From positions 1-35,942 of the forward strand of contig JAOZSV010000020.1 of assembly GCA_029939505.1 (NCBI GenBank): 35,942 nucleotides of DNA, written 5' to 3'. The first letter of the stretch is position 1, and the number at the start of each line of letters is the position of its first letter. The translations under genes were made by a program, and so were the position numbers. Of the stretch, positions 8,602 to 16,800 are shown in pieces. Under the pieces are notes generated by a model. The model did no database searches. It worked only from the letters and a program-made list of their open reading frames with translations, and had not been told where the DNA came from. Source of the stretch: Thiotrichaceae bacterium. GTDB taxonomy: Bacteria; Pseudomonadota; Gammaproteobacteria; Beggiatoales; Beggiatoaceae.

Positions 8602-9714
8602 ATGAATATTAAAACATTCCATAAAAATATGCGCGTATTCTTTTTACTAATAAGCCTATTACCCCTTTTGAGTGGATGCGATTTTATATCCTATATCACC
8701 GGGGAAAGTGATGCAACTGATGAAGATGATAAACATCCAATGGTAGCACTCTCCCTAGCGGTTGCCCCTCATATTGCATGGATGCCTTGGTATCTAGCTA
8801 ATGAGGAAGAGATATTTCATCAGTATGCAACTGAATATAAAATCCAATTTGAATTTGTTTCAGATAATTATCAAGAAACCATCGACCAATTTCTCTCAGA
8901 AGAAGTTCATGCCGTTGCTATTTCTAATATTGACGCTATTGCACAATTGATTAAGCGTGAATTAGAAGTGGATGTAATATTAATTACCAATAAAAGTGCA
9001 GGTAATGATGCTATCTTATTACCATCAGAAGCCGATACCAGTGTCCATAGTTTACGCGGAAAGACATTTGCTCTGGTTAAAAATTCGGTCAGTCACTATC
9101 TTTTTGACCGTTATTTAATTCGTCATCAAGTCCTCTTCGATGACATTAAGATACTGGATACGGCCCAAGTGGATATTCCAGATACCTTTACAGACAAAAA
9201 GATTTATGGCGTTGTCACCAATAACCCTAATTTATACAAGTTAATCAATGAAGATTCTGCAAAAATTCTTTTTGACAGCCGCCAAGTTCCAAAAGAAATC
9301 TTTGATATGATTATTGTACGTCGGGAAACCTTGCTAGACTATCCCGACTTTGCCCAGGTGTTATTAGCGAGTTGGTTCTCAATCATGGAAAGATTGCAAG
9401 GCAATAAGAGGGGACCCACTTTAGATGCCCTTGCCAATTTAGCTCGCTTATCTCATCAAGAGTATGAGGCACAATTAGCAACGACTCCCTTAAATGACAC
9501 ATCAACAAAAGCCCTTGCTGCTATTCGTGATCGTCGAATAAGAAAATCTATGCGTCACATACGCTACTTTATAGAACGTCACAAATTATCAGATGATGAG
9601 CTTTTTACAAACGGGATATCTTATCCAGGTCGCACACCAGCCATAGTACATTTTAATGGTCAACACCTGCAACACTTCGTCACACCAGAAACATTATTAT
9701 CACTGGACGATTGA
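8602..9714 (+). CDS. Solute-binding lipoprotein, NMT1/SsuA-like
   Basis: 370 residues with a lipoprotein signal: hydrophobic FFLLISLLPL then lipobox LLSGC (Cys about 26). The body fits the NMT1/THI5/SsuA type II solute-binding fold: AWMPWYLANEE, AVAISNIDAIAQLI, SLRGKTFALVKNSVSHYL, then the lobe with GVVTNNPNLYKLI. It probably sits on the inner or outer membrane facing the periplasm. No ABC permease or ATPase gene is near. It lies between pilH and pilI, so a ligand-presenting role for the PilJ receptor is possible but is inference only. The ligand cannot be read from sequence. Confidence 0.8.
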   Translation: MNIKTFHKNMRVFFLLISLLPLLSGCDFISYITGESDATDEDDKHPMVALSLAVAPHIAWMPWYLANEEEIFHQYATEYKIQFEFVSDNYQETIDQFLSEEVHAVAISNIDAIAQLIKRELEVDVILITNKSAGNDAILLPSEADTSVHSLRGKTFALVKNSVSHYLFDRYLIRHQVLFDDIKILDTAQVDIPDTFTDKKIYGVVTNNPNLYKLINEDSAKILFDSRQVPKEIFDMIIVRRETLLDYPDFAQVLLASWFSIMERLQGNKRGPTLDALANLARLSHQEYEAQLATTPLNDTSTKALAAIRDRRIRKSMRHIRYFIERHKLSDDELFTNGISYPGRTPAIVHFNGQHLQHFVTPETLLSLDD

Positions 9715-9797
9715 TCACAGTTGTAAACTCTCAGATATTCCCAGTCAATATATTATTAAATATATGATTATAAAGGATTTTATATTATTGATACATT

Positions 9798-9953
9798 GTA
9801 ACTACTCCGCTTTGAAATTGATTTTAAGGCGGAGTACTGACCTTTTTTTGTAACTACTCAGGGCAACCATAAAGGATTGCCCCTACAATATTCTTATTAA
9901 TACTGACGAAAATCTTCTGATGTAGGGGCAATCCCTTGTGGTTGCCCTGAGTA
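9798..9953. repeat. Two palindromes with GTAACTACTC ends
   Basis: First, 9798-9837: GTAACTACTCCGC, then CTTTGAAATTGATTTTAAGG, then CGGAGTAC. Second, 9850-9953: GTAACTACTCAGGGCAACC with complement GGTTGCCCTGAGTAC, and inner arms GGATTGCCCCTAC / GTAGGGGCAATCC. Both lack coding capacity and look like MITEs. They fill the spacer between the lipoprotein and pilI. Confidence 0.75.
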
Positions 9954-10007
9954 CTTTTTTTAAAACTTTAACCTCGACTCGAATGCCACTACATTAACTA
10001 ATTCGAT

Positions 10008-10532
10008 ATGAAGAAATTATCCCCAAGCCAAGCATTAAACCGTCCACTGATTCGGACAGATGATAGCACTTATTATGGAAAGCATGAAGGGCTGGAAAGT
10101 ACCCGTCGGCTTGGTTTTCGTATAGGTAATATTGGCTTACTAATTGGGGAACAAGCAACCTGTGAATTATCAGAAGTCTTACAAATTTGCACAATACCTT
10201 TTACAGCCGCATGGCTATTGGGACTCATTAACCTACGCGGGAATTTAGTCCCTGTTTTTGATTTATATCAATTACTGCAATTGGAAACAGGGAAAGGCAT
10301 AAAAAAAATGCTATTGATTTTAGGACGAGAAAAAACAGCTGGAGCTATCGTCATTGAAGAACTACCAATACATTTAACATTCACTGAAAATGATAAACTG
10401 ACTCATTTACCGCCCTTACCTGCCATTATTAAACCTTATGCAAGTAGTGGCTATGAAAAAGAAAGCACTGTTTGGTTTAATTTTGACCATTTAGGCTTTT
10501 TTGAAACTTTAACAACCAAATTAGCATTGTGA
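10008..10532 (+). CDS. pilI: PilI-type CheW coupling protein
   Basis: CheW-fold adaptor of 174 residues linking the receptor PilJ to the kinase ChpA. The family signature is clear: LLIGEQATCELSEVL, then GLINLRGNLVPVFDLYQLL, then GAIVIEELP. It sits directly upstream of pilJ, as in the Pseudomonas pil-chp order pilG-H-I-J. No good ribosome binding site is visible before ATG 10008. The 404-bp gap to pilJ is filled by the MITE at 10657-10828 and an imperfect hairpin near 10553-10585. Confidence 0.87.
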   Translation: MKKLSPSQALNRPLIRTDDSTYYGKHEGLESTRRLGFRIGNIGLLIGEQATCELSEVLQICTIPFTAAWLLGLINLRGNLVPVFDLYQLLQLETGKGIKKMLLILGREKTAGAIVIEELPIHLTFTENDKLTHLPPLPAIIKPYASSGYEKESTVWFNFDHLGFFETLTTKLAL

Positions 10533-10656
10533 AAATGGATTCGAGTCGATCTTTCCGCTTCAAAAAACGGAAACTTCGACTAAGGAATCTGCATGAAAAA
10601 ATAATATCGACTAGTCTGATTCATCTGGAATTTTTTTCACGTTCCTAAAATTTAAA

Positions 10657-10828
10657 TAACTGATGTTACGCACTATGTTTCCAAGATGTTTAAGAAATCC
10701 GATTTTTTTCAAAAATCGGATTTCTAAGCGGCGATGTTTAAGCGGCGAAACGATGTTTAAGAAATCCGATTTTTTTCAAAAATCGGATTTCTAAGATCGA
10801 ATAGAATAGCTTTGCGTAACATCAGTTA
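10657..10828. mobile_element. MITE, TAACTGATG family with doubled hairpin (172 bp)
   Basis: Terminal repeats TAACTGATGTTACGCA and TGCGTAACATCAGTTA are exact complements. Inside, the block GATGTTTAAGAAATCCGATT plus its hairpin occurs twice, so this copy is longer than the 106-bp copy at 852-957. No ORF. Confidence 0.85.
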
Positions 10829-10936
10829 AAGAAAAAACGACTCAACCTTGAAATTGATTTCAAAGCTAACGGCTGAATAGTTACAAGTAATCAAATATTT
10901 TTGGTACATTAAATTTTATAAAAATAGATAATAAAA

Positions 10937-13546
10937 ATGAAATTACGACAAAAAATGTTTATTGGCTCGGCCTTTCTCGCCGTGATTCCTGTCCTTATTA
11001 CGGCACTATTTACCAGTCAAATTGCGAGTACTCTTGGACAACAGGCATTAACTGAAAGTGCTAAAAGTCATATTACATCAATTCGAGATGCGAAAAAAGC
11101 ACAAGTAGAAGACCATTTCAACTGGATTTTTAATCAAATTCAAGTCTATGCCAAAGCAAAAACAACTATCGACGCTATGCATGGATTAAATGCCGCTTAT
11201 CCCAAATTTAAGGAAGCAGCCTCCTTACCTACAAGTTTTGCTTTGTCTGAGGATGAAGATGAAACAAATTTTGTTCTATCTGAAGATGAATCAGTTATTG
11301 AAGAAGGCCCTCCTACTCCCTTATCTCTCCCCATTGATGAATACAAAGAAGCATTGAAGACATATTATATTGACGACTTCTCTGAAGAATATGGTAATTT
11401 CAATGTCAATGAAGCACCTGATATGCTCAGATTTCTTAAAGATTTGGACGATAACAGTATTGCGCTACAATATCACTATATTGCTGCCAATCCCAATCCA
11501 ATTGGTACAAAAGAAGAATATTTTGCCGCTTCAGATGCCTCCAGTTATACACAATTGCATAGCCATTACCATCCCTATCTCCATGAGATTCAAATGCGTT
11601 TTGACTTTGCCGATATCTTCTTAGTCGATGCAAACAGTGGTCATATTATTTATTCCGTTATTAAAAAATTAGATTTCGCAACCTCTCTAAAAGAGGGTCC
11701 CTATGCTAAAAGTGGATTAGGGCAAGTTTTTGACAAATTAAATCAAGCCCCGTATGGGAGAATTGAATTAGTTGATTTTGCGTCTTACCTGCCATCCTAT
11801 GATAGCCAAGCCGCTTTTATTGGAACACCTATTTATGAAGGTGAAAAAAGACAAGGAATACTGATATTTCAAATATCTATAGACAGCATTAACGACATTA
11901 TGACAAATCACCGCGTTTGGCGTTTTGATGAATCTGGACGAACCGGGGAAGCCTATATCGTCGCTGCTGATGGCGCAATGCGAAATGATAGCAGAATGCT
12001 TATTGAAGACAAAGAAGATTATCTTCTCAAAGTACAACAAGCCGGGTTATCGGAAAATATCATATCTAATATTGAACTCAAAGACACCAGCGTGGGACTC
12101 CAAAGGGTTGATAATCCAGGTACTCGTGCTGCATTTTCAGGAGTAACCGGGTTTGATCTTTATGAAGATTATCGTGGAGAATTTGTCTTATCCGCCTTTG
12201 CACCAGTTAACGTACCAGGCTTACAATGGGCTATTTTCTCTAATTTGCAAGAACGAGAATCATTAGAACGTTTAGAAGAATTAACGGCTGAAATTACAAC
12301 CGTAGCTGTTCCGATTGCTCTTGTCATTTTATTTTTGGGGGGAATTGCAGGTTTCTTCTTCTTTGGTCGCATTGCAGCCCCTATTGCACAAATGGAAGCC
12401 ACCGTGACAAAAGTCGCTGAAGGTGACTTTACCGCCCGTGCCAACATTAAAACAAATGATGAATTAGAAACCTTGAGTAATGCCTTTAACGGACTACTGG
12501 ATGAACGTCTTACCGCTTTAGCCAAAGCTGAGAAGGAAAATGAAATGCTCAACAATTCCATCATTGAATTGCTCAAAGCCTCCTTCCAGTTAAGTCAACG
12601 TGATCTCACAGTACAAGTACCGGTCACTGAAGACGTAACCGGGCCTTTAGCGGATGCCATTAACCAGATGGCAACTGAGACCAGTAAAGTATTACTTAAT
12701 GTGCGGCGCATTACTGATGATGTGGAATTGGCCTCTAATCAGGTCAAAATACAAGGTCAAAATGTCTCCAATGTGGCGAAGGAAGAGCGGAAAGCGGTAG
12801 ATAGTACCATGACAGAACTGTCAGAAGCGGCAGAAGCGATGAATCAAATTGCTGATGTCGCACAAAAATGTAATGAAACGGCGATTAAAGCAACTCAAAC
12901 CACAGAAACGGCGTTAGTGACCGTGACGGGTACCGTTGAGAGTATTGGTGAAATCAGAGACACCATTCACGAAACTGAAAAGCGAATTAAGCGTCTTGGT
13001 GAACGTGCTCAGGAAATTAGTAGTATTGTGGATATTATTAATAATATTGCTGAACGTACCCACGTACTCGCCTTGAACGCCAGTATGCAAGCCGCCGCAG
13101 CCGGTGAAGCCGGGCGTGGATTTTCTGTGGTTGCAGATGAGGTGCAACGTTTAGCAGAAAGTTCTCGTAATGCCACTTCACAGATTTCTGCTCTCGTGAA
13201 AAATATTCAGGTAGAGACAAACGACACGATTGCGACGATGGACAAAACCATCGGACAAGTGGTTGAAGGTTCTCAATTAGCTGAACAAGCCGGTGAACAA
13301 ATGAAAGATACTCAAAAGACGACCGCAGATTTAGTGCAATTCGTTGAGCAAATTGCAATGGCATCAAGACAGCAAGCACAAAGTAGTGATGATTTGCGAG
13401 AACGAGCAGCGACCATTCAAGAGAGTACCCATGAAACAGCTAAACAATTGGAAGAACAAACAATACAAACGGATAGCTTAGTGGATTATTCTAAGCAATT
13501 GATAGAATCGATTCGGGTATTTAAATTACCCCAAGTCCACGAATAA
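10937..13546 (+). CDS. pilJ: PilJ-type methyl-accepting receptor with large sensor domain
   Basis: Transmembrane chemoreceptor of 869 residues. TM1 at about 8-28; periplasmic domain about 29-455; TM2 at 457-479 (VAVPIALVILFLGGIAGFFF); HAMP about 480-530, then a second HAMP-like unit about 550-605; signalling hairpin about 610-860 with tip RTHVLALNASMQAAAAGEAG near 707. The hairpin matches the PilJ class. The sensor contains RTGEAYIVAADGAMRNDSR, typical of double-Cache receptors, and is much longer than that of Pseudomonas PilJ (about 680 residues overall), so ligand recognition probably differs. It sits between pilI and chpA. A pilK/cheR gene is not present. Confidence 0.9.
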   Translation: MKLRQKMFIGSAFLAVIPVLITALFTSQIASTLGQQALTESAKSHITSIRDAKKAQVEDHFNWIFNQIQVYAKAKTTIDAMHGLNAAYPKFKEAASLPTSFALSEDEDETNFVLSEDESVIEEGPPTPLSLPIDEYKEALKTYYIDDFSEEYGNFNVNEAPDMLRFLKDLDDNSIALQYHYIAANPNPIGTKEEYFAASDASSYTQLHSHYHPYLHEIQMRFDFADIFLVDANSGHIIYSVIKKLDFATSLKEGPYAKSGLGQVFDKLNQAPYGRIELVDFASYLPSYDSQAAFIGTPIYEGEKRQGILIFQISIDSINDIMTNHRVWRFDESGRTGEAYIVAADGAMRNDSRMLIEDKEDYLLKVQQAGLSENIISNIELKDTSVGLQRVDNPGTRAAFSGVTGFDLYEDYRGEFVLSAFAPVNVPGLQWAIFSNLQERESLERLEELTAEITTVAVPIALVILFLGGIAGFFFFGRIAAPIAQMEATVTKVAEGDFTARANIKTNDELETLSNAFNGLLDERLTALAKAEKENEMLNNSIIELLKASFQLSQRDLTVQVPVTEDVTGPLADAINQMATETSKVLLNVRRITDDVELASNQVKIQGQNVSNVAKEERKAVDSTMTELSEAAEAMNQIADVAQKCNETAIKATQTTETALVTVTGTVESIGEIRDTIHETEKRIKRLGERAQEISSIVDIINNIAERTHVLALNASMQAAAAGEAGRGFSVVADEVQRLAESSRNATSQISALVKNIQVETNDTIATMDKTIGQVVEGSQLAEQAGEQMKDTQKTTADLVQFVEQIAMASRQQAQSSDDLRERAATIQESTHETAKQLEEQTIQTDSLVDYSKQLIESIRVFKLPQVHE

Positions 13547-13560
13547 ACCGGTGCAAGTTT

Positions 13561-13673
13561 CTTCTGGAGTCCAACGCTTCAGCTTTGGCTCTTCTGGAGT
13601 TCAACGCTTCAGCTTTGGCTCTTCTGGAGTTCAACGCTTTGGCTCTTCTGGAGTTCAACGCTTCAGCTTTGGG
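13561..13673 (+). repeat. 30-bp direct repeats between pilJ and chpA
   Basis: Four units of CTTCTGGAGT(T/C) + CAACGCTTCAGCTTTGG, one shortened, followed by a GCGTTTTTTCTGG tail. The 69-residue reading frame across them (repeating SGVQRFSFG) is a by-product of the repeat. Confidence 0.9.
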
Positions 13674-13712
13674 CGTTTTTTCTGGAAATTTCCCAAAGCG
13701 AAAGCGTTTTCG

Positions 13713-13756
13713 ATTCTAGGTTCAAGTTTTTTTACCAAAAAACTTGAACCTAGAAT
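13713..13756. repeat. Perfect hairpin, TAGGTTCAAG type, plus a smaller one
   Basis: ATTCTAGGTTCAAGTTTTTT pairs with AAAAAACTTGAACCTAGAAT. A second short hairpin (TTTAGTTTTTTTTC / AAAAAACTAAA) follows at 13756-13780, before chpA. Confidence 0.8.
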
Positions 13757-13825
13757 TTAGTTTTTTTTCAAAAAACTAAAACCTCGAACTCCAAAAAAAA
13801 CGCCCCTCATTTCAAAACCGATGTT

Positions 13826-16800
13826 ATGAACAATTCAAAACAACTTGATCATTTACAAGCCAAAATCGTCAACGAAGCCTATACTTTATATGAAGCAGTA
13901 GCAAGTTTGATCGGGGAAGGTACTTTAAAAGTAGCAAACACCTCAGCCCAAGACTATTTCAAAAAAGTAGGAGAAGCAGCGGCACAAGCCAACTTAAAAG
14001 GACTACCCGCTATCTGCCAACATACCATACAAAACTTAGACGCACTATCAACCTTAGAAGATTCTAAACGCCAATTACTTTATGGAGAAATTGAACGTTG
14101 GCCAAAAATCATCTTAAATTACCTTCACGCCCCCAATAATCAAAATACTTGCCGTCACTTGATTGACTACCTCAAAAATGCACAATGGCCTCAACCTTAT
14201 ACAAAAAATCAGGCGACAGAACTATGTGAAAGTCTATCGAATGACTTAAAAGCAAATGTGTTTTCAACGAATTCTCCATCCAAAAACAATGAGTTAAACG
14301 AGGGCGAAAAAACTTCAACCACACAAGAGTCTCCTATTATCGACCAATCCAAAAATAATTTAGGTAGTTCACAACAAGTACTCCATGACAATATTCTTGA
14401 AGTCAGCGAAAAATTATCAGTCGCGCTCAATCAGATAATAACGCTTGAAGTAGAAAATGAAGGATTTATTGAAGGAATTGAGCAATACACCGACACAGTA
14501 CAATCATTGTGGGAGCTATCTGAAGAATTGGAATTGAGAGCATTCCAAGACCTATTTACCTTTATCAATGATAATGTCTTTGCTTCAAGTGAACAAGTTC
14601 AATCTGTAAGATTTCAACAATTAGAATCCCTTGCATTATGGCCTAAATTACTACTTGAATATCTACAATCGCCTGAGATGGCCACAAAAGACATCGAAGA
14701 ATTTCTATTCCTTGAATCTTGGCCAGTTTCAATGTTAGAAATCGAACGAACAAAGTTTTTGAGACAATTAATACAAGACTGTCATTCTTCCTTTTCAATT
14801 GAAACAGTACAACTACCAGATTCTGAATCAAAAGAGGATAAAGAGGACACTTCCACTTTACTGGCACTTCCACCACAATCCGAATATGAAGACGACGACA
14901 CAGCGTTATCTACATTAGCGCATTCTTGGGAATTACCTGTTGATGATAGGGATGATGATGATAAATTAGATGATGAATTAATTTTAGATCAAAAATTAAT
15001 TGAAGTGAAGGATGAAAATGAGGAGTTAATTTTAGATCAAAAATTAATTGAAGTGAAGGATGAAGATGAGGAGTTAATTTTAGATCAAAAATTAATTGAA
15101 GCGAGGGATGAAGATGAGGAATTACTCTTTTTTAAAGGGAATCTTCTTGAAAAGAGGCAGGAGCAAGATGAATTATCCTTGGAAGAGAAGAATAAAAAAT
15201 TAATTGAAGAATTAATTGAAGAAATGCCTGAACCTGATGAATTATTAGAAGAAGATGAATTATTAAAAGAAAAGGTTGATAAATTATTCCTTGAAGAAAA
15301 AGATTGCGTTGATGAATTAGAAAATAAAACTGATGTTGAAACAGCTGAAGAAGCTGAAGAATTATTATTCCTTGAAGAAAAAGAGGATGTTAATTTAGAA
15401 GAAAGTATTGAGACTGAGGAATTATCCGAAAAAAATGAGGTTCAAAATCAATTATCCGTGAGTAATGAGGGGAGTGATGAGGAAGATGAATTAGAAGAAT
15501 TAATTGAAGAAATAGATATTGAAGAAATAGATAAAGAATTACCCGTTAAAGAAAAAATATTATCCCATCCACAATTCACACTTGAGCCCGAAATTTCTGA
15601 GTTATTAATTGGACAAATCAATGATGTTGCCGAAGAAAATACCCAGTCTCTTAATGAATTAATAGCGGCTGATGATGAGACTGAAACTTTATTAATGGCA
15701 ACCATGACATACACAGAAAATGTGCAATCAGTGTGGGAAGCAGCAGAAATGGCTGGATTGATTGGTCTCCAAGAAATTTGCACATTTATTAATGATAATG
15801 TGATGGCGTTGGGTAGCCAATCCAAATCATCTAGGGAAAATGCGCGTGAATCGCTATTAGAATGGCCAACGTTAATGGTGGCGTATTTGCAAAAAAAAGC
15901 GGATTCAGTTGAAGCGTTGCTGAGTCTGATGCAAATTACCGATTTTCCGATGCCGCTTCAAAATGAGGAAGCATATCAATTAAAGCAGCTTTTAATAGGA
16001 AGTGCAAGAGATGTCAGTATCGGTGAAATACCGAATGTTGAAGTTCAACACTTTGAATCAACTCAAGAAAAAATTGACATTTCGCAGGATGAAGAAGGTA
16101 CAGAAGAAGGTAAAGTTGCGTCAACCGATATCCTTGATGAAAATGAAATTAAAGATGAAATAAAATTAGTTGCACCAGATATATTAGAACTGGTGTGTTT
16201 TCAAATTAGCGATTCCAGCGATGGATTATCAGCCGCCCTTGAGGTATGTGTGTCTATGGAAAATGATAACCCTGCTTTTTTAGAAGCCATTGAAGAATAT
16301 ACGAATAGAGTACAGGATATTTGGGATACCGCAGAAATGGCTGGTTTAAGTGGGTTGCAAGAAGTTTGCACCTTTATCAATGATAATTTATTAGCTTTTA
16401 GTCTTGAGGAACAAACTACTAGAGTTGTTGCACAAAAGAACTTTTTAGAATGGCCTACTAAAGTATTAGAGTATTTGCATTCACCAGCAACGGGTGCGTC
16501 TAGCTTAGTTGTTTTTTTGCAAGAAGGCGGATGGCCTACACCCTTAGAAGAAGAGACGACAGAAAATTTATTAAGGCTGCTAAAAACACCAGTTGGTGGT
16601 TTGGTGGAAGAGCCAGATGAAACTGTTACACAAGAAGCTGATGACATAAGCGTTCAAACAGTAGCACCGCTTGATGTAGAATATGTAGAAGATAATTATA
16701 AAATTTCTTTGGGTAATGCTGAGATACTCGAAATTCTCAGTAGTGAACTTGAAACATATAAAGAAGATTTCTCCATTGAACTCAACAAATTCACCACACT

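Noticed and set aside
13551-13760. 69-residue protein after pilJ
   Set aside because: Translation of direct repeats and a hairpin, with no ribosome site and no conserved features.
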